Source: Arthrobacter burdickii
Lineage (GTDB): Bacteria; Actinomycetota; Actinomycetes; Actinomycetales; Micrococcaceae
Direction of reading: 5' to 3'
DNA: 64,000 nt
Assembly: GCF_030433645.1 (NCBI RefSeq)
Contig: NZ_JAROCG010000001.1
Span: 1,612,001-1,676,000 of the forward strand
In this document: positions 31,608 to 39,372 of the stretch, one piece after another
Numbering within the stretch: the stretch's first letter is position 1
Layout of the letters: every line of letters starts with the position of its first letter
The notes under the pieces: model-generated
What the model saw: the letters and a program-made list of their open reading frames with translations, nothing else
Database searches by the model: none
What the model was told of the DNA's origin: nothing
Program-made: the position numbers and the translations under genes

Positions 31608-33458
31608 CTAGCTGAGGTCGGGCCGAAGCCGGTGGGGGAGCGGTTCCTCCTGGAGGATTTCTCCGGGTGCCGGCTCTTCATCTTCTCCGTGTGTGAGTTC
31701 TTCATCGAGTTGGTGGAGTTGGTCGTCGACGATCTGTCCGGCCTGCCAGTACCTGTTTCTCCGGGGTGTTCCTGCCCGACCGGGGTGGCCTGGTGCGTGG
31801 AACCAGGAGACACCGCCCCGAGGTTCTGCCCGCCACACGCCCTGGTGGATGAGGTGGTGGTGGCGTGAGCACAGCAGCACTCCATTGCTGATACTTGTGC
31901 TGCCGCCCTTGGACCAGGGGTCGATGTGGTGGGCTTCGCACCAGGGTGCCGGGATGGAACAGTCCGGGAAGGCGCAGCCCTTGTCCCGGGCGACCAGTGC
32001 CCGGCGCAGGTGCGGTGGGAAGAGGCGCTGGGCTCTCCCGAGGTCCAGGACCTGGCCCGCACCGCCGAGGACGACCGGGATGATGTCCGCGTCGCAGGCG
32101 ATCCGCCGGATGCTCCTGGCGCTGACCTGCCCGGCGAAGACCGCCTGTCCCGGCCGCTGGCCCGGGTGCTGGGTCTGGCCGGTGAGGACACTGTTGAGGT
32201 TCCTGCTGAGGTCGGTGATGAGGTCCTGGTAGTCGATGGTCACCATCACCTGCGGCCGGTGACCACCGGTGGCGGGAAGACCGGCCGTGCTCAGGGCGAT
32301 CCTGCACGCTCCGACCAGTCCCTCCAGCAGCATCTGGGCCCTCGTTGGACCCTCCGGATCACCGAACCGGCCCGCACCCGCACCCCAGCCAGAATCGTCA
32401 CCCGCGCCTGAACACGAGTCGTCACCGGTGCCTGTGCCGCTTTCGGCAGCAGCACCGAAGGCAGCGGTAGCGTCTGCGCTTTCGACAGCGACAGCAACGC
32501 CGGTAGCAGCGACAGCAACGCCGGCAGTACTGGTGTGGCCGGGGAGCGCCCTGGGATTCGTGGCGGTGTTCATGACGGTGGCGAGGTGTTCGAACTGCTC
32601 GTCGGTGGCACCGATTTCCAGCACGTGCAGTCCGTGGCGCCGGCCCTTGAGGAACACGCCCTGGCGTGCCCGGAGCACTTTCTCCGATGGTTCCTGCCCG
32701 TCCTGATCCAGGACACCCTCCCACCGGTGGGCCAGGACCCGCAGGATGTCCTCGTCGGACTCCACCGCCTGCCGGGTCAGGTGCTCCTCCATCGACTCGA
32801 CCTGCTCCGCGGTCGCAAAGGACTGCACCCGGTGCACGGCCTGGGAGACGATCGTCGCGGCCCGACCACTGACCAGGGCCGCCTCCGCCGCCGCGCCGAG
32901 GGTTCCCAGCCGGGCCGGCAGTGCCGCGCCCGTCGGGGACATCCGCGGCAGCACCAGCTCGGCCAGGGCCAGCCGGCGCCGGGCCTCGGCACGGCTGACA
33001 CCGAGGGTCCCGCGCAGGAAGTCCGCGCAATCCCTGAACCCATCTGTTCCTGCACCCGCCGAGGACAACGCACCGGTGCCTGAGGAGGCGGTGCTCAAAC
33101 CGGCTGGAGCCGGGGTCTCGACACGGATGCCCTGTTCGGCCCGGGCCAGAAGCGACCCGGTCCCGGACGTACTCCCGGACGTACTCCCGGATGTACTCCC
33201 GGGATCAGGCCCGCCGGGATCAGACTCGTCGACCCGGTAGTGCTCTTGGGCGAGGCGTGCGGCCAGAACTTGTAGGTGATCCACGATCCTCGAGGCCTGT
33301 TCGACGTCGACGATGAGCTGCAGCGCCTCCGAGCGGGTCAGCACACGGCCCTGCAGGCTCACTTCCCGAGCACACTCCGCGAGGGCAACGCACGCCGACT
33401 CGAGCGGACCCACTGGACTTGGGGTCTGCACGGAGCGCTCGATCGGGGCGATGGCCAT
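31608..33458 (-). CDS. DUF222 / HNH endonuclease-type protein (13E12 family)
   Basis: 616 residues from ATG 33458; a GTG seven codons upstream (33479) is possible. The N-terminal half is a DUF222 region (LRGTLGVSRAEARRRLALAE; HRWEGVLDQDGQEPSEKV). The C-terminus is an HNH motif: CAFPDCSIPAPWCEAHHIDP followed by NGVLLCSRHHHLIHQG, with paired Cys that would bind zinc. Two low-complexity inserts are present: a GSTS repeat near residue 90 and an Ala/Val/Gly/Ser-rich stretch near residues 310-360. Such genes occur in many copies in actinobacteria and their role is unknown; some accompany mobile DNA. No sign of recent insertion is seen here. Convergent with truA, 26 bp apart. Confidence 0.88.
   Translation of the reverse strand: MAIAPIERSVQTPSPVGPLESACVALAECAREVSLQGRVLTRSEALQLIVDVEQASRIVDHLQVLAARLAQEHYRVDESDPGGPDPGSTSGSTSGSTSGTGSLLARAEQGIRVETPAPAGLSTASSGTGALSSAGAGTDGFRDCADFLRGTLGVSRAEARRRLALAELVLPRMSPTGAALPARLGTLGAAAEAALVSGRAATIVSQAVHRVQSFATAEQVESMEEHLTRQAVESDEDILRVLAHRWEGVLDQDGQEPSEKVLRARQGVFLKGRRHGLHVLEIGATDEQFEHLATVMNTATNPRALPGHTSTAGVAVAATGVAVAVESADATAAFGAAAESGTGTGDDSCSGAGDDSGWGAGAGRFGDPEGPTRAQMLLEGLVGACRIALSTAGLPATGGHRPQVMVTIDYQDLITDLSRNLNSVLTGQTQHPGQRPGQAVFAGQVSARSIRRIACDADIIPVVLGGAGQVLDLGRAQRLFPPHLRRALVARDKGCAFPDCSIPAPWCEAHHIDPWSKGGSTSISNGVLLCSRHHHLIHQGVWRAEPRGGVSWFHAPGHPGRAGTPRRNRYWQAGQIVDDQLHQLDEELTHGEDEEPAPGEILQEEPLPHRLRPDLS
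32487..32528 (-). repeat. Two copies of a 21-bp repeat inside the HNH gene
   Basis: Two adjoining near-identical 21-bp units (19 of 21 bases alike) encode the Val/Ala-rich AGVAVAATGVAVAV insert of the DUF222 protein. Confidence 0.7.
33162..33197 (-). repeat. Three 12-bp tandem repeats inside the HNH gene
   Basis: CCCGGACGTACT twice, then CCCGGATGTACT, on the + strand. Read on the gene strand they encode the Ser-Thr-Ser-Gly linker near residue 90. Being a multiple of three, copy-number change would not break the frame. Confidence 0.85.
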
Positions 33459-33479
33459 ACCCCAATTTATCGAACACAC

Positions 33480-33721
33480 GTACTACTGCAGCTGCCTCGG
33501 GAGCCTATGTGGACAACTAAAGGGCGGTCTTCACACAAGTAGGGAAAAGGGTGTGCACCCAGGTCGGGGCTCGAGTGGGACCTGTAACGCTCCGGCCCCA
33601 TACGGCCCCCCGCGGAGGAATCAAAGAGGCTCTACGGCCGGTAAGGACCCTCTGGCCCTCCGCGAGTGCGGTAGCGACAACCCGAAGAGGCCTTTACCGC
33701 CAACGCCCTCTTCCAGTACAA
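33480..33721. other. Intergenic stretch, nothing recognised
   Basis: About 240 bp between the 5' end of the HNH gene and the 3' end of the prepilin peptidase. No gene, strong hairpin or clear promoter was seen. It should contain the HNH gene promoter. Confidence 0.5.
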
Positions 33722-34345
33722 CTAGCCGAGCAGGACGAAACTCGCCAGAGCGGCGAGCAGCATGCCAGGACCGAACGGGAAGCTCGAGTTGCGCGACCCG
33801 CGGCGTAGCAGGAGCACGCCGATTCCGGCGATCCCGCCGAGGAGAAACCCGCCGAGCAGTGTCCCCATCCATGCAGCGGCGCCCGCCCAGCCGCCGAACA
33901 ATCCGAGGACGACTGCAAGCTTCACGTCGCCCATCCCCATGCCAGCCGGCGAGATCAGGGCAAGTAGGAGATACACGACGAACAGGCACGCACCTCCTGC
34001 GGCTGCAGCCAGCAGGCCGCTCCAGTTTGCTGTCACCACTCCCGCGAGGAGGAGCAGGGGAACGGTGATCGCCAGGAACCGCAGCAGGATTGCGTTCGGC
34101 AGCAGCTTGGTACGCGCGTCGATCGCTCCGAGCACGACGCCGAAGGCCGCGAGGACAACGAGGAGCGGCAAGTTCCACGACAAGCCCGTGACGACACTTC
34201 CGGCCCCCGCCAGGATTCCTGCCAGTAGCGCCATGGGAACCCGCCAGGACGAAGGCAGGACCGTACGCGGATCCCTGCCGGCGAGGGCGAACAGCGCGTA
34301 GCCAAGGGCGGCGGAGAGGACGGCTATGGAAAGGGCGAGGACCAC
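33722..34345 (-). CDS. tadV: Prepilin peptidase (A24 family), Tad locus
   Basis: 207 residues, nearly all membrane-embedded. Both catalytic aspartates of the A24 family are present: Asp76 in GAIDARTKLLPN and Asp140 in GMGMGDVKL. There is no N-terminal Cys-rich methyltransferase domain, which fits the short TadV/CpaA type that cleaves Flp-class prepilins. Its likely substrates here are Flp and TadE. The GTG start abuts the stop codon of the histidine kinase with no gap, so the two should be translationally coupled. The other tad genes lie about 3 kb upstream, beyond the response regulator. Confidence 0.9.
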   Translation of the reverse strand: MVLALSIAVLSAALGYALFALAGRDPRTVLPSSWRVPMALLAGILAGAGSVVTGLSWNLPLLVVLAAFGVVLGAIDARTKLLPNAILLRFLAITVPLLLLAGVVTANWSGLLAAAAGGACLFVVYLLLALISPAGMGMGDVKLAVVLGLFGGWAGAAAWMGTLLGGFLLGGIAGIGVLLLRRGSRNSSFPFGPGMLLAALASFVLLG

Positions 34346-36028
34346 CTAGACTGACTCCTCCATCGAATCCTGGGGTACGCGGCTGACATCGCCGTTGACC
34401 GGCAGCGACACCGTGAAACGGCTGCCCTTGCCCGGAGAGCTGACACAGGAGATCGCCCCGCCGTGACTTTCCACAATGGACTTGGTGATCGCCAGTCCGA
34501 GACCCGCCCCTTCGATGTCGGCATGCCGTGCCGCCGGGGTCCGATAGAAGCGCGAGAACACCTGCCGGGCCTCCTGTTCCGTCATGCCCATTCCCCGGTC
34601 CTCGACGTGCAGGTTGATGCACGTCTCCGTCTCCTCTGCATGGATGCTCACCACGCCGCCGCCGGGGGAGTACTTGATCGCGTTCGACACGAGATTGTCG
34701 AGCACCTGGGAGATCCGCAGTGGGTCGATCAGCGTCCAGAGCGGGTCCTGGGCGTCGCTCTGGAGCTTCACCTTGTTCCTCTGGGCTCGGAGCCGGTTGG
34801 ACCGCACGCACATCTCGATGAGGGCGGCAAGGTCCACCGGGCGGGGATGGACTCGAACCTTGTCTCCTGCAGTGGACAGCAGATCGGCCACGAGGTGGAG
34901 GACACGTTCGGCGTTGCGGCCAGCGACGTCGACGTAGCCCTTGAGATGAGCGGGTAGCGGGTGCTCGTCCTCCATGACCAGTTCGAGGTAGCCGAGGACA
35001 GACGTGAGGGGGGCATGGAACTCGTGGGAGATGTTCGAGATGAAGGCGTCCTTCGCGGTGACGGCCTCGACGAGTTCGGTCACGTCACTGCACACGATCA
35101 GTGCACCGGCGATACGTCCATCGGCATTCTTGATGGGTCGGGCGGCCGTCGAGAGGGCGCGTTGCGCATCGCCCTCGCCGACCCAGATGAGCTCGTCGGC
35201 ATAGGTCTGGCCAGTGAGAGCGCGGTAAATGGGTCTCTTCTCCAAGGGGAGCGGCGTGGTGCGGTCCGCGCCGAAGTAGAGGGAACGGTGCGTGTCGTGC
35301 CCCGTCGCGAGGCGGTTGAACAGTTCCTGTTGCCGGTTGGTGAGTGTGGTGTTGCCGTGTGCATCTACGGCTGTGAGTCCGACGTCGACGGTGTCGAGGA
35401 TCGCGGTCAGGACGCGCTCACGGTCCATGGCCGCCCGCAGCAGGTCGGTGAGCTCACGGTCCTTGCGTTCGATTTCCAGATCGCGGGCCCTCGCGCTGAG
35501 ACTCATGACGCGGATGGTGACGGCGATGCAGAGCATCACGATCGGGAGCAGCAGGATACCGAGATACGAGCGCATGCGCGACGGATCGAAGGAAAACAGT
35601 AGCGGCCAGGCGGTCACCAGGAGGGATCCGGTCCAGGTGAGGACGAGGGCCGCCCAGGTGGGTAGCGATGAGCGCATGAGCCAGAGCACGGGGAAGACGG
35701 CGAGGACGCCGAGGGCTGGCTGCGTCTCCGTGGCGCCAGCCCTGAGCAGGGCGATGGCGACGAAGTCGAGGATGGGCACGACCAGAAGGCTGCCGCGTGG
35801 AAGCTCACGCCACGGGACCACGACGCTCAGGGCCAGCAGGAGCAGGATCATCGAGAAACCGAGGTCGAAGGTCGAATTGGACATCAGGCCGGGGCGGAGG
35901 ACGGGTGCCGTGACACCGATGACGACGACGATCACGGTAAGGGGGATCTGGCACAGCACAACAGAACGGTTGATGGTGAACCTCGATGCCATTCCCCGCA
36001 ACCACACGGCACCGCCATCCCTAGGCAC
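34346..36028 (-). CDS. Membrane sensor histidine kinase with PAS-like domain
   Basis: About 560 residues from a GTG; an ATG at 35992 is an alternative start. About six membrane segments (roughly residues 25-175) are followed by a short coiled linker, a PAS-like domain (about 205-320, LDTVDVGLTAVDAHGNTTL), HisKA with His335 in ISNISHEFHAPLTSVLGYLE, and a HATPase domain with N-box DNLVSNAIKYSP, G1 DRGMGM and G2 GAGLGLAITKS. The H-box reads HEFHAPL rather than the common HELRTPL, but the phosphorylated His is kept. It is divergent from the OmpR-type regulator at 36226, the likely partner, and coupled to the prepilin peptidase, which suggests a role in pilus control. The signal sensed is unknown. 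Confidence 0.88.
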   Translation of the reverse strand: MPRDGGAVWLRGMASRFTINRSVVLCQIPLTVIVVVIGVTAPVLRPGLMSNSTFDLGFSMILLLLALSVVVPWRELPRGSLLVVPILDFVAIALLRAGATETQPALGVLAVFPVLWLMRSSLPTWAALVLTWTGSLLVTAWPLLFSFDPSRMRSYLGILLLPIVMLCIAVTIRVMSLSARARDLEIERKDRELTDLLRAAMDRERVLTAILDTVDVGLTAVDAHGNTTLTNRQQELFNRLATGHDTHRSLYFGADRTTPLPLEKRPIYRALTGQTYADELIWVGEGDAQRALSTAARPIKNADGRIAGALIVCSDVTELVEAVTAKDAFISNISHEFHAPLTSVLGYLELVMEDEHPLPAHLKGYVDVAGRNAERVLHLVADLLSTAGDKVRVHPRPVDLAALIEMCVRSNRLRAQRNKVKLQSDAQDPLWTLIDPLRISQVLDNLVSNAIKYSPGGGVVSIHAEETETCINLHVEDRGMGMTEQEARQVFSRFYRTPAARHADIEGAGLGLAITKSIVESHGGAISCVSSPGKGSRFTVSLPVNGDVSRVPQDSMEESV

Positions 36029-36225
36029 GCACTATCCAAGGAAAGATGAGAGACCACATACTGAATAACTTCCCGACGCTGAGACCTACGTACTGCCTCA
36101 CATTATGTCCCCTATAACGCGTTTCGCACCGGAAGGCGGCACAATTCCGGTGCGCGGGCATGCACAATGGGATTTATGACGAGTCGAGCGCACGGTAGCG
36201 CAGGTCACATGGGGGTAGGAACCGA
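36029..36225. promoter_or_regulatory. Divergent promoter region, histidine kinase / response regulator
   Basis: 197 bp between two divergent genes. It is less GC-rich than its surroundings in places (36080-36125). It must contain both promoters; no -35/-10 pair was convincing by eye. A GGGGGTAGGAA purine run just before 36226 serves as the regulator's ribosome binding site. Confidence 0.5.
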
Positions 36226-37017
36226 ATGAGCGATCCGGGCGTAGCGGTTGTCATCGAGGATGACGTCGATGTGCGAAATCTCGTGGCGGCAGTCCTGCGG
36301 CAGTCGGGATTCGACGTCCACGTGGCGCCCAGCGGAAGGGCCGGCGTCGACCTGGTCCGCCTGCACGACGCGACCGTGGTGACGGTCGACGTCGGGTTGC
36401 CGGACATCGACGGATACGAGGTGCTCCGGCGCATCCGGAGCTCAAGCAACTGCTACGTCGTCATGCTGACGTCGCGCGGTGACGAGCTGGACACCCTCAC
36501 GGCACTGCAGCTCGGCGCTGACGACTACCTCACCAAGCCGTTCCGTCCGCGGGAGCTTCGCGCCCGTATCGCTGCCATGCTGCGGCGCCCGCGAGCCGTG
36601 CCCGAACCAGTGGCGGTTGGTCACCCCGGCACTGCAGCACCTACCGTCGCTGTTGCCGATCTTCCAGCTCTGCCTTCCGAGTCGTCGCCGGCTCTGAAGC
36701 ACAACGGGCTGGTCCTGAACGCCGCGGCCCGCACCGTCCTCCTCGACGGACGTGAGCTGCCGCTGACGCGCAGTGAGTTCGACCTGCTCCACGAGATGCT
36801 GAAAAGCAACGGCGCTGTGAAGACCAAGGCCGATCTGGTGCGCGTGGTGCGTGGTGACTACTACGGCGAGGACGCCTACATCAGCGACTCCGACGAACGC
36901 GCCATCGAGGTGCACATCGGCAACCTCCGGCGGAAGCTGGACGAGGACCCCAAGAACCCGCGCTGGCTACAAACCGTGCGGGGGGTGGGCTACCGGCTCA
37001 CACCTGCCCGCTTCTGA
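36226..37017 (+). CDS. OmpR/PhoB-family response regulator
   Basis: 263 residues. The receiver domain (about 6-118) has the acidic pocket Glu11-Asp12-Asp13, phospho-acceptor Asp55 in VTVDVGLPDIDGYEV, Thr82 and Lys104 (TKPF), so it looks fully active. A 40-residue Pro/Ala/Val-rich linker leads to a winged-helix DNA-binding domain (about 165-263) with ERAIEVHIGNLRRKLDEDP and the terminal VRGVGYRLTPARF. Divergent from the histidine kinase, its likely partner, and convergent with the Hpt-like gene 20 bp away. Its position inside the tad locus makes the pilus genes natural candidate targets. Confidence 0.93.
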   Translation: MSDPGVAVVIEDDVDVRNLVAAVLRQSGFDVHVAPSGRAGVDLVRLHDATVVTVDVGLPDIDGYEVLRRIRSSSNCYVVMLTSRGDELDTLTALQLGADDYLTKPFRPRELRARIAAMLRRPRAVPEPVAVGHPGTAAPTVAVADLPALPSESSPALKHNGLVLNAAARTVLLDGRELPLTRSEFDLLHEMLKSNGAVKTKADLVRVVRGDYYGEDAYISDSDERAIEVHIGNLRRKLDEDPKNPRWLQTVRGVGYRLTPARF

Positions 37018-37037
37018 AGCAACGACTTGGAGCGGCC

Positions 37038-37418
37038 TCAGGCGGGCGTGAGATACCGGGTTTCGAGCTCGTTGATGGTATCCAGTCCGCAGCGCTCGAT
37101 CGCGGTGAGTGCCGTGCGTGCTGTTTCCAGGTCAGCTGAGGTCACAGCGAGCTCCAGGTCCGCGGCCATCGCGGAAAGCCGTGCCGCGCCGACCATTGCA
37201 GACGAGTTGCGCAGACTGAGGGCCGCGTCGAGGGCGGCGGGGAGGTCCACGCTGCCGATGGAATTCGTGAGGCGGAGATAACGCTCCTCGAACACCGAGA
37301 TGTAGTCGCGGGCGAACGCCCGAGCAGGCACGGGGTCGTTCAGCTGCCGCTCGAGTTGGGAGAGGACAGCGAGGTCCACGAGCGGCAGGATCATCGGGGC
37401 GACATTTGAGAACACCAT
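37038..37418 (-). CDS. Hpt-like protein lacking the phospho-accepting histidine
   Basis: 126 residues, predicted all-helical. Residues 61-85 read AALDAALSLRNSSAMVGAARL, which fits the Hpt consensus (A-H-x-L-K-G-S-A-x-x-x-G-A-x-x-L) except that Leu67 stands at the His position and Arg-Asn replaces Lys-Gly. It could therefore not accept a phosphoryl group, but it might still dock on a receiver domain. It follows tadC in the same direction by 116 bp and is convergent with the response regulator. The Hpt assignment rests on this motif and the helical pattern only. Confidence 0.65.
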   Translation of the reverse strand: MVFSNVAPMILPLVDLAVLSQLERQLNDPVPARAFARDYISVFEERYLRLTNSIGSVDLPAALDAALSLRNSSAMVGAARLSAMAADLELAVTSADLETARTALTAIERCGLDTINELETRYLTPA

Positions 37419-37534
37419 GTCAGGCTACGGCCGCGGTCTGACGATTGGCCGGAAACCGGCTGATGCTGACATATAACTGCGCAATTGCTTCCCTGTTCTC
37501 CGGTTGAGTCGAAACGTTGGCTGTTGTCCCTTGT

Positions 37535-38419
37535 TCACATCCCTCCGAAGGTATTCATCATGTTGATAACAGCCGGTCCGAGGATCACGATGAACATCAC
37601 TGGGAAGATGAAGAGAAGCAAGGGAAACAGTACTTTAACGGGAAGTTGCATCGCTTTCTCCTCTGCCCGTTGGCGTCGTCTGACGCGCGACTGCTTTGCC
37701 TGGGCGCGCAGGACGTTCGCGATTCCTATCCCGTATTTGTCGGCTTGGACGATTGCGCCGACAAAGCTCTTCAGCTCATCAACCGAGGATCGTTGGGCGA
37801 GTGCCTGATATGCATCGCGGCGAGGGCGTCCCACCTGAAGGTCCTGCAAGGTACGCGTGAGCTCCTGAGCCATGGGCCCCTTGCCGTTCGCGGCCGCACG
37901 AGCCATGGCCGCCTCGAACCCTAGGCCGGCCTCCACAGAGATCAGCATCTGATCCAAGGTGTCCGGCAGTTCAGTCTGGATTGCTTCCTGACGTTTGATG
38001 CCAGTGTTGTAGATGAGCAAATCTGGCACGAAGTAGAACAGCGCGATGATGAAGAGTCCGAGGGCCACGTAACCTAATCCCGGATTCTTGCTGAAGAGAA
38101 GGAACCCTAGGGACGCGCCTATCAGGGCCAGCGCCGGTTTTGCGACGATGACTTTTTCGAGCGGCATGGAAGCAGGCCTCCCTGCGAGGGCAAGCCAACC
38201 GTCGATCTTGCTGACATAAACATCGGGTGTCACCTTGTGGGTGATCGCCGTGAGCGCCGATGACGCGCCAGACGACTTGTCGCCGCGCTCACTTATGCCG
38301 CGATTCAGGTTGGCATGAATCGCGAGCACGGATTTGCGGTCGGACGTGGAGAGGGCCCAGCCAAGATAGGCCACGGGGAAGACGATGCTAGCTGCTGCGC
38401 ACCAGACGAGGAGTGACAA
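37535..38419 (-). CDS. tadC: Tad pilus inner-membrane platform protein TadC
   Basis: 294 residues of the T2SSF (GspF-like) family. Membrane segments lie at the N-terminus, near residues 90-130 and at the C-terminus (LFPLLLFIFPVMFIVILG). The cytoplasmic domain has the family pattern ELPDTLDQMLISVEAGLGFE and DKYGIGIANVLRAQAKQSRV. TadC pairs with TadB to form the platform on which CpaF acts. It starts 8 bp after the tadB stop. Confidence 0.93.
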   Translation of the reverse strand: MSLLVWCAAASIVFPVAYLGWALSTSDRKSVLAIHANLNRGISERGDKSSGASSALTAITHKVTPDVYVSKIDGWLALAGRPASMPLEKVIVAKPALALIGASLGFLLFSKNPGLGYVALGLFIIALFYFVPDLLIYNTGIKRQEAIQTELPDTLDQMLISVEAGLGFEAAMARAAANGKGPMAQELTRTLQDLQVGRPRRDAYQALAQRSSVDELKSFVGAIVQADKYGIGIANVLRAQAKQSRVRRRQRAEEKAMQLPVKVLFPLLLFIFPVMFIVILGPAVINMMNTFGGM

Positions 38420-38427
38420 TGCGACCC

Positions 38428-39372
38428 CTAGAACTTGATCTTAATAACGCGGCTGAGCCAGAACCCGCCGATGGCATACATGACCGCTGAAGCACAAATC
38501 ATCAGGATTCCCAGAAAATTCTGGACGAGGACGAGCATATACGGCGGATTAATAATGCCGAACAGTACCGCAATTGCAACCGGCACTGCCATCAGGATGT
38601 ATGCGGACATTTTTCCCTCAGCACTGAGAGCCCGAACCTGCCCTTTGATCTCGCTCCGTTCCCTAATCGTCTCGAGAACATGCTCGAGTACTTCGGCGAG
38701 ATCTCCACCTACTTCGCGGTGAATTTGAATTGCCTGTGCAATCCATCGGAAGTCCTCGCTGTCCATGCGGATGGCGGCCTCCTCGATCGCCAGGTGAGAG
38801 TCCTTTCCAATGCGCGTCTCGTTCACAATCCGTCCCAATTCTTCCGAGGCGGGCGCCTCGGCGTCGGCGGCTACTGCGTCGATCGCACGCATCACGCTGT
38901 GACCCGCTCGCAGCCCACCGATGAGCGTCTGGATGGTGTCGGGAAGCTGCGCGTCGAACCGCGCTCTGCGCTTGTCCCGCTTGAGGGACAACACCAGGCG
39001 GGCAAGGAACGGCACGATGATGGCTACGAGCAGGCCGAGCACCACGTGAGAGAGGAATCCTACGAGGAGCGCAGCAACGAGGGACATCGACAGGACGAAG
39101 ACGGTGAAGTCTGCAGGCCTCATCTTTACACCGGCGTCATACAACAGATCCTTACCATACAGTCCGCCCGATTTGCCCAGAGCGTCATCGACCGCCCCAA
39201 CCGTCGATGAGCTGACCCGGCTGAAGACGGACAACTCCTGCGGCACGCCGGGACGCCTTCGGCTCAGCGGGATCGCTCCTGCCCTCGGCTTGAGGACCAC
39301 GGCGAAAAGCAGCAGCAGCGACACAAAGCACAGGAGTATCCCGAACCCCAGGACCACGGGCGAGACCATCAT
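38428..39372 (-). CDS. tadB: Tad pilus inner-membrane platform protein TadB
   Basis: 314 residues of the T2SSF family. It has an N-terminal anchor, a central membrane pair near residues 95-125 and C-terminal segments. The cytoplasmic part shows FDAQLPDTIQTLIGGLRAGH and REVGGDLAEVLEHVLETIRE, typical of TadB. Its start overlaps the cpaF stop by four bases (ATGA), so expression is coupled to the ATPase. Confidence 0.93.
   Translation of the reverse strand: MMVSPVVLGFGILLCFVSLLLLFAVVLKPRAGAIPLSRRRPGVPQELSVFSRVSSSTVGAVDDALGKSGGLYGKDLLYDAGVKMRPADFTVFVLSMSLVAALLVGFLSHVVLGLLVAIIVPFLARLVLSLKRDKRRARFDAQLPDTIQTLIGGLRAGHSVMRAIDAVAADAEAPASEELGRIVNETRIGKDSHLAIEEAAIRMDSEDFRWIAQAIQIHREVGGDLAEVLEHVLETIRERSEIKGQVRALSAEGKMSAYILMAVPVAIAVLFGIINPPYMLVLVQNFLGILMICASAVMYAIGGFWLSRVIKIKF

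Noticed and set aside
31632-33240. Several plus-strand frames across the HNH gene
   Set aside because: All are antisense to the DUF222/HNH gene, whose HNH motif fixes the coding strand.
31608-33458. HNH gene as a group I intron or homing element
   Set aside because: No split host gene, no intron-like flanks and no terminal repeats are seen; truA next to it is intact.
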